64,000 bases of DNA from UKL13-2 sp038321965 (GTDB taxonomy: Bacteria; Pseudomonadota; Gammaproteobacteria; Burkholderiales; Usitatibacteraceae): NCBI GenBank assembly GCA_038321965.1, contig JBBQFL010000007.1, forward strand, positions 81,935 to 145,934. The letters run 5' to 3'. The position numbers and the translations under genes were made by a program. The notes below the pieces were generated by a model that saw only the letters and a program-made list of their open reading frames with translations, searched no databases and was not told the DNA's origin. The number at the start of each line of letters is the position of its first letter. The stretch's first letter is position 1. Below are positions 37,717-46,140 of the stretch, piece by piece.

Positions 37717-38406
37717 CTACCAGCGAGATGGCAGTGGACGCGCGATCACGATCTGCGCGCCTTCGCTGACCAGGTAGCCACCGGCTTCCAGGTCACGCAT
37801 GATCAGCGTCACCATGTCGCGCGAGGCACCAATGCGGCGGGCAAGGTCGCTTTTGTTGAGGCGACCCGCAATGATCTGGCGGCCATCCAGCGACACGGCC
37901 ATACTGATCAGCAGGTCATGCAGCCGCCCATACACGTCTTTCAGCGCAAGACTCTTGAGGTTTCGCGTCGCCAGCTTGGCGCGGCGGCTCAGTTCCACGA
38001 TCAGGCCCAGCGCAAAGTCGGGATTGGCCACCACATAGCTACGTAGGTCGTCGCGCTTCACTTCGACCGTGACAACGGCATCGACTGCAGCGACCGATGC
38101 AGATCGCTTGGTACCGTCGAGCGACATTTCGCCGACAAAATCACCTGGGCCGTGTTCGTCGATCACAACTTGTTTACCGCCATCGTCTTCCGCATACACG
38201 CGCACGTTACCGGATTGGATCAGATACACCCCGTCGTCGGTATCGCCTTCGCGTATCAGAACCTCGCCCCGTTGAAATGCGCGTGGCCGACCCAGTCGCG
38301 CCAGCTCGGAAAAGAATCGCGCCTCGGCACCCGACGGCACGCCATCAAATACAGGATCGGCTAACTCGCCGGCAAGATTTTCCGGTGCGTCTGACATGGG
38401 CGGCAT
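37717..38406 (-). CDS. Crp/Fnr-family transcriptional regulator
   Basis: 229 residues. The N-terminal cyclic-nucleotide-binding fold (GEVLIREGDTDDGVYLIQSGNVRVY...GPGDFVGEMSLDGTKRSASVAA, about 45-115) and C-terminal winged helix (LNKSDLARRIGASRDMVTLIMRDLEAGGYL, about 180-210) are clear. There is no cysteine in the protein, so it is not an oxygen-sensing FNR. Whether it binds cAMP is open: the phosphate cassette reads GEMSLDGTKRSASV, close to the Crp GExxLx..pRsAtv form. It lies 83 bp downstream of a class III cyclase-domain gene on the same strand, which may supply its ligand. Confidence 0.9.
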   Translation of the reverse strand: MPPMSDAPENLAGELADPVFDGVPSGAEARFFSELARLGRPRAFQRGEVLIREGDTDDGVYLIQSGNVRVYAEDDGGKQVVIDEHGPGDFVGEMSLDGTKRSASVAAVDAVVTVEVKRDDLRSYVVANPDFALGLIVELSRRAKLATRNLKSLALKDVYGRLHDLLISMAVSLDGRQIIAGRLNKSDLARRIGASRDMVTLIMRDLEAGGYLVSEGAQIVIARPLPSRW

Positions 38407-38489
38407 GAAAAGGTAAGGGGGAGTCCAAGCGCGAACTGCCAGTTTAACTTACCTGCCGCCATAGAGGATCGCACCACAGTGCCACGCTG

Positions 38490-41285
38490 TCAGGGCGAGG
38501 CCGGTAACCAGAGACGATCCGCGCCGGATGCATCTCGCTCAACGCGCGCCGCCCGGATCCATTCGACGGTCGCGTTGAGCGATGTCACCTGCCCGGTGCC
38601 CACCACCCGCGCCAGGATTTTGGAATCGAGTGCGGCTTCCACGTGCTCAAGGGCTTCACAACGCGCCGCCTTCGCCTGATCGCCGGGGCGGTAGCCCATG
38701 CGTGTCCGAGTGGTCGCCGTTACCGCGCAAATCAGGCACGCAGGTTCCCATTGCGCCTGGCGCGATAGCATACCCGCAAACGTTTCCATCGCATTGAGCA
38801 GTTCCAGCGTGACGTGTCGTGTCGAGAGTAAATGGACTGCCGTTTGGAACGCGCTCAGAGCCTCGCCGGTACGCCCCATCAAGTCGAGTACCTTGCCAAT
38901 GTAGAAGTGGGCCACCCCTTCACGTTGGGTTTCCTGCGTTTCCACCATTACGCGCAAATACTCGTTGAATACCCGCAATGCTTCGTCCAGTCGCCCCGCA
39001 TCTAGCGCCAACATACCCTGCAGCTGCAAGATGCTGCCGTCTACACGCACCGCCTTTACCCACTCATTGTCCCGCCGCACTTCAATCAACGCTTCCTCTG
39101 CGGTTGTCCGATCACCCGCATAAAGCGCATTCATCCCGAGATTGCATACCGCCATCAAGCGCGCGTAATCCATTCCCGCCACACGGCAATCGTCAATCGC
39201 CTGCCGAAAGACCGGGCGCGACGCCTCATAGCCGCCGCGCACATAGGTTGCATAGGCAATCATGCTCTGGGTGCGACCGGCCATGCCATGCAAGCCCAAC
39301 TGCTGCGCAAGCGTTCTGGCGTGAACCGAATGCTGTTCAGCAGCATCCATGTCGGCCCCCATGTAAGCAAGTATCGCAAGTGCGTACGCGATGTGGACGC
39401 GATCCGGCGACATTTCGTCAGCATGGCGATGTTGCAATGCGCGGCGCAGTGCCTCCGCGCCTTGCTTGCCGCCGCCCCGGTGTTGCCAGTACACACCCAT
39501 GCTCGCCGCCAGCGAGAGCGCGAGATTTCCCGTGTCGTGCTCCACGGTGGCGAAGGCCAATGCGCGCTGGAGGTTTTCTTCATCGCGTCTCATCGTGTCG
39601 ACGCCCTCCGCCGACGCGGGGCCACGCAGCGCCTCAGCCAGCGGCACGGCCCACGCGGCAAAGGCATGCGCGTGCTCGCGCTGCATGGACGTCATTTCGT
39701 TAGCCTGTTGCAAATGCGCCGCCGCAAATTCATGCAGCGTTTCCAGCATGCCGTAGCGCGCGGCACCATTCGTCTCCAGCTTGAATAGCAACGATTTGTC
39801 CGCCAGCCCGGCCAATGACGCTTCGATCACCGCTGGCGTCAATTGCGCGTCCGTGCACGCGCGAATCGCTATCTCAATCGGGATACCGCCATGGAATACG
39901 GCCAGCCGTTGGAACAGGCGTTGCTCGTGCGACGGCAGAAGCTGGTATGACCAATCGACCAGTCTCGCGAGCGTCTTATGCCGCGGCGATGCGACCCTGC
40001 TACCGGTGATGAGGAAACCGAATCGGTCTTCGATACCGCGCAGGATGTCAGCCAGGCCCAGATCACGCATACGCGCAGCCGCCAGCTCGATTGCAAGCGG
40101 AATACCATCCAGTCGGTAGCAAAGCACCGCCAGAATGGACGCCTCTTCCGGCACAACCTGCCATGTTGGAAGCTGCAGTTGCGCGCGCTCTATAAAAAGA
40201 CGCACCGCCTCTACTTCGCACAATGCGCTGACGGCCCCTTCAAAGTCGGGATCGGGTAGCGGCAGGCCGGGAATGCGATAGACCAGTTCGCCGTCCACAT
40301 CGAGCAGCTCGCGGCTGGTAGCGATAATTTTGATATTCGGCGCGCGGCGCAGCATCTGATCGGCTAGGTGCGCGCACGCGTCGATCAGATGTTCGCAGTT
40401 GTCGAGTAGCAGCAGCGCGCGACGCGGCGCGAGATATTCACAAAGCGTGTCCTCAGTCGTGCTTCCTGGTGGCACCGCCAGATTCCATACCGCCAGCAAC
40501 GCATCGGCCACGCGGGCGGGATCGGCAGTACCGGCCAACTCGACCGACCAGACGCCCTCGTCGAATTTGTCCAGCACTCGCGCGCAGGTTTGCAGTGCGA
40601 GCCGGGTCTTGCCGATGCCCCCGGTGCCGACCAGCGTAACCAAGCGGTGCTCATCAAGGTGTGCGGCGAGCGCGCGCAACTCGCCATGGCGGCCGACAAA
40701 TGATGTGCGTTGACTGGGGAGGTTATTTGGCGCCTGCGAGAGCGAACGCAGCGGCGGAAAATCGCTCTGCAAATCCTGGTGCAATACCTGGTGAAGCGTT
40801 TCTTCGCCGGAAAGATCGCGCAGCCGTATCCGCCCCAGCTTGCGCAATGATAGGGGTGCTGATATCGCATTATTAAGCGACACGGCTACCGCGTCCGAGA
40901 TGATGAATTGATCACCATGCGCCGCATTGGCAATTCGCGCCGCGCGATTTACCGATTCGCCGAAGAAATCGCCATCCCGCGCCTCGCATGGTCCCATGTG
41001 CAGACCGGCACGCAGTTTCAACTTCACGTCGCCGGCGTCAACGTCCAATGTGCGCATCCGGACAAGTAATTGCACACCACAATGCAATGCCGGCAGCGGA
41101 TCGGTGAACGCCGCATGGACGCCATCGCCGGTGAACTTGACGATGACACCGCCGTGCTCGGCCACAAGCTGACGGGCAAGCGCATCGTGGCCGGCCAGCA
41201 AGTCGCTCATGCGATCGCCCAATTGCTCCCAGAGCCTTGAACTGCCTTCGATGTCCGTGAAGAGAAAACTGACCGTCTGTTTCAT
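38490..41285 (-). CDS. Class III nucleotidyl cyclase fused to an STAND/AAA NTPase with TPR repeats
   Basis: 931 residues. The cyclase domain (1-170) has the two metal-binding aspartates in LFTDIEGSSRLWEQ and VKFTGDGVHAAF, plus GESVNRAARIA. An NB-ARC/AfsR-like NTPase follows: SFVGRHGELRAL, P-loop VGTGGIGKTRLALQ (about 218) and Walker B ALLLLDNCEHL. The C-terminal 400 residues are helical TPR-like repeats. This design is common for predicted signal-integrating cyclases that make cAMP when activated. Product and trigger are inferred. A Crp-like regulator lies directly downstream. Confidence 0.88.
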   Translation of the reverse strand: MKQTVSFLFTDIEGSSRLWEQLGDRMSDLLAGHDALARQLVAEHGGVIVKFTGDGVHAAFTDPLPALHCGVQLLVRMRTLDVDAGDVKLKLRAGLHMGPCEARDGDFFGESVNRAARIANAAHGDQFIISDAVAVSLNNAISAPLSLRKLGRIRLRDLSGEETLHQVLHQDLQSDFPPLRSLSQAPNNLPSQRTSFVGRHGELRALAAHLDEHRLVTLVGTGGIGKTRLALQTCARVLDKFDEGVWSVELAGTADPARVADALLAVWNLAVPPGSTTEDTLCEYLAPRRALLLLDNCEHLIDACAHLADQMLRRAPNIKIIATSRELLDVDGELVYRIPGLPLPDPDFEGAVSALCEVEAVRLFIERAQLQLPTWQVVPEEASILAVLCYRLDGIPLAIELAAARMRDLGLADILRGIEDRFGFLITGSRVASPRHKTLARLVDWSYQLLPSHEQRLFQRLAVFHGGIPIEIAIRACTDAQLTPAVIEASLAGLADKSLLFKLETNGAARYGMLETLHEFAAAHLQQANEMTSMQREHAHAFAAWAVPLAEALRGPASAEGVDTMRRDEENLQRALAFATVEHDTGNLALSLAASMGVYWQHRGGGKQGAEALRRALQHRHADEMSPDRVHIAYALAILAYMGADMDAAEQHSVHARTLAQQLGLHGMAGRTQSMIAYATYVRGGYEASRPVFRQAIDDCRVAGMDYARLMAVCNLGMNALYAGDRTTAEEALIEVRRDNEWVKAVRVDGSILQLQGMLALDAGRLDEALRVFNEYLRVMVETQETQREGVAHFYIGKVLDLMGRTGEALSAFQTAVHLLSTRHVTLELLNAMETFAGMLSRQAQWEPACLICAVTATTRTRMGYRPGDQAKAARCEALEHVEAALDSKILARVVGTGQVTSLNATVEWIRAARVERDASGADRLWLPASP

Positions 41286-41399
41286 TGGCGATGTCCGTGC
41301 TGTCTATTCCATGGATTACTAGCAAGGTATAACAAAAACAGCCTTTCTCTAAAGACTGCCCAAACTACATTGAACGTCGCGACGCGCAACAAAGTCCAG

Positions 41400-41460
41400 C
41401 ACGGGCGGGCTGTTTCAGCCATTTTTACCTGAAACGCCCCGTCAAATGGCGATCTGCATC
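41400..41460. repeat. Dispersed palindromic element, family 2 (copy c)
   Basis: Hairpin GTTTCAGCCATTTTTACCTGAAAC flanked by GGGC/GCCC, then GTCAAATGGCGATCTGC. Its sequence matches the reverse complement of the copy at 61.4 kb through both the hairpin and the GGCGATCT end. Confidence 0.65.
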
Positions 41461-41478
41461 ATTCCGCTATCGCTCCCG

Positions 41479-41649
41479 CACCCGCAATGGGCCGACGCCA
41501 ACGAGAGTGTTTCGATGGATCCCTGGGGGCATCTCATCGCCAACACGTTCGCAGCCGAAATCGCCAGCGGCGCTGACGTTCTGCCGACAATCGCCAACAC
41601 CAAAGCACACATTTATATGCCGGCCTTGAAGGACGCCATTGCAGTCGGC
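41479..41649 (+). pseudogene. Fossil of a GTP_CH_N (GTP cyclohydrolase II-like) gene
   Basis: One open frame reads HPQWADANESVSMDPWGHL and then FAAEIASGADVLPTIANTKAH. It lines up with an internal stretch of the GTP_CH_N family (about FPQWxDPexxVSlDPWGHLvxxvFAaEiaaGxDiRPTIAvTKAHi, recalled from memory). Only about 57 residues survive of a protein of about 400. Neither the upstream part nor the catalytic C-terminal part is present. The fragment runs into the 3' end of the convergent TerC-family gene and is preceded by a repeat copy, so a rearrangement probably created it. Confidence 0.6.
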
Positions 41650-42521
41650 GTTTTTCTCACCGGCCCGGTAAGTTCAACGTGAAGCATCACGACAAACGGT
41701 ATCCAGCCCAGCCACATGACCAGGTCGATCAGATCCATCGCCATCGGCGCGTCGCCATTGGGGAAATAGCGCAGCATGGTGTATTCCTCGATATAGTCAA
41801 ACAGTGGGAGCCACACCAGCAGGAACGCCAGACAAACAGGCGTCGAGGAGACGTGACCGCGCAGTCGCCGCAGCAAGGGAACGACAATAATGATGCCAAT
41901 GGTGAACGCATAAACGGCAAGTTTCCAGCCGTGATGTTCGGCGAAGAATTCGGCCAGCATGCCTTCGGAGGTGATCATCTTTGCCGCGGTCCATGCCAGC
42001 ACACCTGAACCGATAAAGATGATGGCTGGATAGCGATCAATCCATTTCAGGATCATTGTGCTGCCTGCCATCACGATCGGGATACTCACCAGCAGACCGA
42101 GCACGACCAGCAGAAAACTGCCGTGGGCAGCACCGGCGACGGCCAGCACATTGTCAACGCCCATGACGGTATCGGCCACGATGATGGTCTGAATGGCAGC
42201 GCGAAAGCTGGCGGCGGTCGCCACGTTTTCATGCCCATCGCCGCCATTCTCCTTTTCCATTTGATAGGCGATCCAGATGAGGATCAGGCCGCCGACCAGC
42301 AAAAAGCCGGGAATCTTCAGCAGCCAGACGACCGCCATGGTGAGTATGGCCCGCACTGCGACGGCGCCGACAGCACCCCAGAAGACTGCTTTTTTCTGCA
42401 GGTCGGCAGGCAGATTACGTGCGGCGAGTGCGATCACGATGGCGTTGTCACCGGCCAGCACCAGGTCGATGACGATGATGGCCAACAGCGCTGAGAGGAA
42501 CTGCAATGACATTATTTCCAT
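41613..42521 (-). CDS. TerC/YkoY-family membrane protein, probable manganese exporter
   Basis: 302 residues. The ATG at 42521 is chosen because GGAGG lies 5 nt upstream; longer frames to 42557 overlap that site. Eight or so helices include the family signatures FLSALLAIIVIDLVLAGDNA near the N-terminus and VADTVMGVDNVLAVAGA in the middle, both with the membrane Asp-Asn pairs. YkoY/YjbE relatives export Mn(II), some to supply secreted metalloenzymes. The leader carries a yybP-ykoY aptamer, which strongly supports manganese. The last 13 or so codons are antisense to a gene fossil and may have been replaced by rearrangement. Confidence 0.9.
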   Translation of the reverse strand: MEIMSLQFLSALLAIIVIDLVLAGDNAIVIALAARNLPADLQKKAVFWGAVGAVAVRAILTMAVVWLLKIPGFLLVGGLILIWIAYQMEKENGGDGHENVATAASFRAAIQTIIVADTVMGVDNVLAVAGAAHGSFLLVVLGLLVSIPIVMAGSTMILKWIDRYPAIIFIGSGVLAWTAAKMITSEGMLAEFFAEHHGWKLAVYAFTIGIIIVVPLLRRLRGHVSSTPVCLAFLLVWLPLFDYIEEYTMLRYFPNGDAPMAMDLIDLVMWLGWIPFVVMLHVELTGPVRKTPTAMASFKAGI

Positions 42522-42622
42522 GTAAACCTCCATTTGGTTGCGCAGCGAACGCTGCATTTACCCTGATGGGCAAAGTCACCTGGTTTGAAGGAATGGAACA
42601 CTGGAGTTCGATCAACCAAGGG

Positions 42623-42646
42623 GACCTCGACCTGCTGGTCAAGGTC
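42623..42646 (-). promoter_or_regulatory. Candidate switching hairpin of the riboswitch
   Basis: GACCTTGACC-AGCA-GGTCGAGGTC can form a strong hairpin using the same GACCTTG that closes P1. Aptamer closure and this hairpin are therefore mutually exclusive. Just beyond it TCCCCTTGG can also pair with the 5' CCAAGGGGA. No T run follows, so control may be translational; a GCAGCG-TT-CGCTGC hairpin lies 8 nt before the GGAGG region. Confidence 0.6.
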
Positions 42647-42748
42647 TCGTTCACGCAATATGAATTGCGCCCACGTAACCGGGGATAAACCCGTGCTGAC
42701 GACTACGTGGAGGGAAATCTGGCGATTTCCGCGAACTACTCCCCTTGG
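42639..42748 (-). ncRNA. yybP-ykoY (manganese) riboswitch aptamer
   Basis: In the leader of the TerC-family gene, on the minus strand, the conserved yybP-ykoY landmarks occur in order. These are CCAAGGGGAGTAG (P1 and loop L1); a stem CCACGTA...TACGTGG enclosing GTCGTCA and CCCCGG; a stem GCGCAAT/ATTGCGT; then GAACGAGACCTTG, whose CCTTG closes P1 with CAAGG. This matches the Mn2+-sensing aptamer of Lactococcus and E. coli alx/mntP. The aptamer ends about 118 nt before the start codon. Identified by eye from the consensus. Confidence 0.88.
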
Positions 42749-42896
42749 GGTACCAAAGGTTACCATAAAGGCGTGTTTTGGCCAATCGCGCTGCCAGCGC
42801 CAACGCCTCCACGAGGTATCGCTTGGTGCGCCTGACGTCATTTCGCAGTAACATCTGCCGGTTCCGTTTCTATTTGACAGCACAGGAGAAGACCGC

Positions 42897-43328
42897 ATGA
42901 AAGCAGCATTGATAATTGTCGCTGGCGCCGCCCTGATTTTCACGACCAACGTGCCAGCACAGGAAATGCCTGGCGGGCTGTGGGAGATAAAAATGAAGAT
43001 GGATATGCCCGGGTTGCCGCCGGAAGTCGCTGCGCAAATGGGTAACCGCACCATGACGCAATGTGTCAAGCCGGGCGAACGCAAGTGGTCCGAACAGCGT
43101 AATCCCGGCGATCGCGGCGACCGACAGTGTGAACAGACCGACATGAAAGTGGACGGCAACAAGGTGTCATGGAAAATGACCTGCAAGGACGGGACCTCGG
43201 GCGAGGGTACCGTCACACATAACGGCAAAGACGCTTACAAAATGGACATGGCGATGAACTCGCCGCGTGGGAACATGAAAATGCAGATGGAGGGCAAGCG
43301 CATCGCTGACGTTTGCGAAAAGAAATGA
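42897..43328 (+). CDS. DUF3617 family periplasmic protein
   Basis: 143 residues with a signal peptide (MKAALIIVAGAALIFTTNVPAQ) and then the DUF3617 pattern: MPGGLWEIKMKMDMPGLPPEVAAQMGNRTMTQCVKPGE, a second Cys in the middle (RQCEQTDMKV), MTCKDG and a final Cys before the end. SD AGGAGA is 7 nt upstream. Function unknown; the family is common in Beta- and Gammaproteobacteria. It is divergent from the riboswitch-controlled TerC-family gene. Confidence 0.85.
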   Translation: MKAALIIVAGAALIFTTNVPAQEMPGGLWEIKMKMDMPGLPPEVAAQMGNRTMTQCVKPGERKWSEQRNPGDRGDRQCEQTDMKVDGNKVSWKMTCKDGTSGEGTVTHNGKDAYKMDMAMNSPRGNMKMQMEGKRIADVCEKK

Positions 43329-43367
43329 CTGGAAAAGCAGAAGTAGCGCTTCGCCAAGCAGGCAAAT

Positions 43368-43395
43368 AAAAATGGGAGCCTCGGCTCCCATTTTT
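43368..43395. terminator. Bidirectional terminator between DUF3617 gene and pckG
   Basis: Symmetric hairpin AAAAATGGGAGCC-T-CGGCTCCCATTTTT-like: a 12-bp stem with A and T runs on both sides, so it works in both directions for these convergent genes. Confidence 0.92.
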
Positions 43396-43416
43396 CTGCG
43401 CTGAATACTTGGTGGG

Positions 43417-45285
43417 CTAGGCAGCCAGCGCTTTCTGCAGCGCTCCGTAGCGCGTCTTGAGTGCTGCTGGCATGTGATAGTCGAGCTTGGCCAGCAATTC
43501 GTGATGCAGTGTGAGTTCCTGCTGCCATTGCGCCTGATTGACGGCAGTGATCTCAGTGAACGTATCCTGCGAAAAATCGGCGCCGGTCCAGTCGAGATTG
43601 CCATAGTCGGGGATGTTTCCCAATGCGGTGTTGCGCGCCGATGCCTTGCCTTCAACGCGCTCGATGATCCACTTCAGCACGCGCATATTGTCACCGAAGC
43701 CGGGCCATACGAACTTGCCTTGCTCGTTCTTGCGGAACCAGTTCACACAGTAGAGCTTTGGCGCGGCATTGCCTACCTTGGTGCCGATGTTGATCCAGTG
43801 GTCGAAGTAGTCCGCCATGTTGTAGCCGCAGAACGCGATCATCGCAAACGGATCGCGCCGCACTATGCCAACCTGGCCGACGATGGCGGCTGTGGTTTCA
43901 GAGCCCAGCGTCGCAGCCATGTAGACGCCTTCATTCCAGTTATTCGCTTCTGTGACCAGCGGCACCGTGGTCGAACGACGGCCACCAAAAATCATCGCCG
44001 AGATCGGAACACCTGCCGGGTTATCCCATTGCGGATCCAGCGACGGACAGCTTGTCGCTGCAACGGTGAAGCGCGAGTTGGCGTGTGCCGCGAGACGACC
44101 GCAGTCGGGTGTCCACGCCTTGCCTTGCCAATCGATCAGATTTGCGGGCGGTACCTTGGTCATGCCTTCCCACCACACATCGCCATCTGGTGTCAGCGCG
44201 ACGTTGGTGAAAATGGTGTTCGCCTTGACCGATTCCATGCAGTTCGGGTTGGTCTCGTACGATGTGCCCGGTGCAACGCCAAAGAAGCCGGCTTCCGGAT
44301 TGATGGCGTACATTTTTACCATCCCTGATTTTTCGTCAACTGCGGGTTTGATCCAGGCAATATCGTCGCCGACAGTCGTGACTTCCCAGCCTTGCTGTTT
44401 GAAGGATTCCGGCGGGATCAGCATCGCAAAATTTGTTTTGCCGCATGCAGACGGGAACGCTGCCGTGACGTAATGCTTCTTGCCCTCAGGTGTTTTCACG
44501 CCGAGGATCAGCATGTGTTCGGCCAGCCAACCTTCGGCTTTGCCCATGACCGAGGCGATGCGTAGGGCAAAGCACTTCTTGCCAAGCAAGGCATTGCCGC
44601 CGTAGCCCGAGCCATACGACCAGATTTCGCGCGTGTCGGGAAAATGCACAATGTATTTATGTTCGTGATTGCAGGGCCAAGCCACGTCCTTTTGGCCAGC
44701 GGCCAGTGGCGCGCCGACTGAATGCAGCGCGGGGACGAATTCGCCTTCAGGTCCGAGCACATCCAGTACTTTGCTGCCCATGCGGGTCATCAGCTTCATA
44801 TTGACGGCAACGTAAGGCGAATCAGAGAGCTCAACACCGATGTGCGCGATATGCGAGCCCAGCGGGCCCATGCTGAACGGCACAACGTACATCGTGCGGC
44901 CGCGCATGCAGCCGTCGAACAGCTTGTTCAGCGTGCCCCTCATCTCGGCGGGCGCGATCCAGTTGTTGGTGGGCCCTGCATCTTCTTTCCTGGCCGAGCA
45001 GATAAATGTGCGGTCTTCCACGCGCGCCACATCGGTGGGGTCGGAAAGCGCCAGGTAGGAATTGGGCCGCAGTTTTTCGTTGAGCTTCTTGAAGGTACCT
45101 GCGTCGACCAGTTCGCCGCAGAGGCGCTGAAATTCGGCGTCTGAGCCATCGCACCAGTAAATGCGATCAGGCTTGGCGAGGGCGGCAATTTCCGCTACCC
45201 ACGCCAGCAGTTTTTTGTTGCTGGTCGGTGCGTCGTTCATCTGAACGGGCGTGGTCTGTGGAATGGCTTTGGCTTGCGCATGCAT
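43417..45285 (-). CDS. pckG: Phosphoenolpyruvate carboxykinase (GTP)
   Basis: 622 residues, the length of the GTP-dependent family. Converts oxaloacetate and GTP to PEP and CO2 in gluconeogenesis. Motifs: DGSDAEFQRL near the N-terminus, substrate-binding MRGRTMYVVPFSMGP, the P-loop AAFPSACGKTNFAM with the hyperreactive Cys, WIKPAVDEKSG and PAGVPISAMIFGGRRSTTVPLV. GGAG lies 8 nt before the ATG. With ppc and ppsA in the same window it completes the PEP-oxaloacetate-pyruvate node. Confidence 0.97.
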   Translation of the reverse strand: MHAQAKAIPQTTPVQMNDAPTSNKKLLAWVAEIAALAKPDRIYWCDGSDAEFQRLCGELVDAGTFKKLNEKLRPNSYLALSDPTDVARVEDRTFICSARKEDAGPTNNWIAPAEMRGTLNKLFDGCMRGRTMYVVPFSMGPLGSHIAHIGVELSDSPYVAVNMKLMTRMGSKVLDVLGPEGEFVPALHSVGAPLAAGQKDVAWPCNHEHKYIVHFPDTREIWSYGSGYGGNALLGKKCFALRIASVMGKAEGWLAEHMLILGVKTPEGKKHYVTAAFPSACGKTNFAMLIPPESFKQQGWEVTTVGDDIAWIKPAVDEKSGMVKMYAINPEAGFFGVAPGTSYETNPNCMESVKANTIFTNVALTPDGDVWWEGMTKVPPANLIDWQGKAWTPDCGRLAAHANSRFTVAATSCPSLDPQWDNPAGVPISAMIFGGRRSTTVPLVTEANNWNEGVYMAATLGSETTAAIVGQVGIVRRDPFAMIAFCGYNMADYFDHWINIGTKVGNAAPKLYCVNWFRKNEQGKFVWPGFGDNMRVLKWIIERVEGKASARNTALGNIPDYGNLDWTGADFSQDTFTEITAVNQAQWQQELTLHHELLAKLDYHMPAALKTRYGALQKALAA

Positions 45286-45418
45286 GTCGAATTCTCCGGG
45301 AGAGCACCAGCGGGCTGGCTTGAAATGCGATCAGTGCAGCTCGTCGCATTTTCGGAATTTGTAGGCGCACAATTATCCCACATCAGATTGACGACAGACA
45401 CGTGAACTGCTGCTCACA

Positions 45419-46135
45419 TTACTTTGAAACCGGTAGCAGTGATTGTTGCCCGTAGGATTGGAATTTGTCGATGACAACCTGCATTTCCGCCTCGGACAAC
45501 AACGCAGGCTCGCCGATCTGCAGGGCTTGCCAGTACATTCTCGCTAGCGTTTCCACTTCAACAGCGAGGGCAAGCGCCTGCTGCAGATTCCCGCCGCAGG
45601 CAATCATGCCGTGGTGAGACATCAGGCAGGCTTTGCGATGCTGCAATGCAGCGACGACATGGTCGGAGAGTTCCTGGGTGCCAAAGGTCGCATAGGGCGC
45701 GCAAGCAATATCGCTACCGCCGGCCACCGCCACCATGTAATGAAATGGCGGGATGCTGCGGTCCATGCAGGCGAGCGTTGTCGCGTAGGGCGCATGCGTG
45801 TGAACGATGGCGTTGACTTGCTCACCGCTGGCTGCGTAGATGTCGCGATGAAAGCGCCATTCGGAGGATGGCAGCACATCGCCTTCGTGGGTGCCGTCCA
45901 TGCGCATCAGGACGATTTGCTCGGGCCGGGTTTCCTCATAAGGCACGCCGGTGGGCGTAATCAGGAAGCCGCCATCCCGGCCTTCCACAGCGACTGCGTG
46001 GGAAGTCGTGGTGCGCGCACTGACGTTGCCGGCTTTACCCTGATTGATGCCGAGTTCGTTCATGCGCAGGGTGGTGCGAATGATGTCGTTGCGCAACGCT
46101 TTGTGGGGGATATGATCCAGATTCAGGAATGACAT
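45419..46135 (-). CDS. Class II aldolase, probable 5-(methylthio)ribulose-1-phosphate aldolase
   Basis: 238 residues of the class II aldolase/adducin fold. Zinc ligands are visible in IVHTHAPYATTLACMD and the later SHHGMIACGG; the catalytic acid is expected in the SSEWRFHRDIY segment. The fold is like FucA and MtnB. The start lies 5 bp after the mtnA stop, so the two are cotranscribed. A class II aldolase next to mtnA with no mtnB/C/D nearby fits the DHAP shunt, which splits methylthioribulose-1-phosphate into DHAP and methylthioacetaldehyde. That specificity is inferred from context; a FucA-like or MtnB-like role remains possible. Confidence 0.75.
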   Translation of the reverse strand: MSFLNLDHIPHKALRNDIIRTTLRMNELGINQGKAGNVSARTTTSHAVAVEGRDGGFLITPTGVPYEETRPEQIVLMRMDGTHEGDVLPSSEWRFHRDIYAASGEQVNAIVHTHAPYATTLACMDRSIPPFHYMVAVAGGSDIACAPYATFGTQELSDHVVAALQHRKACLMSHHGMIACGGNLQQALALAVEVETLARMYWQALQIGEPALLSEAEMQVVIDKFQSYGQQSLLPVSK

Positions 46136-46140
46136 GGTGA

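Noticed and set aside
43474..44328. 284-codon plus-strand frame inside pckG
   Set aside because: Antisense shadow of a conserved gene; no domain and no ribosome binding site.
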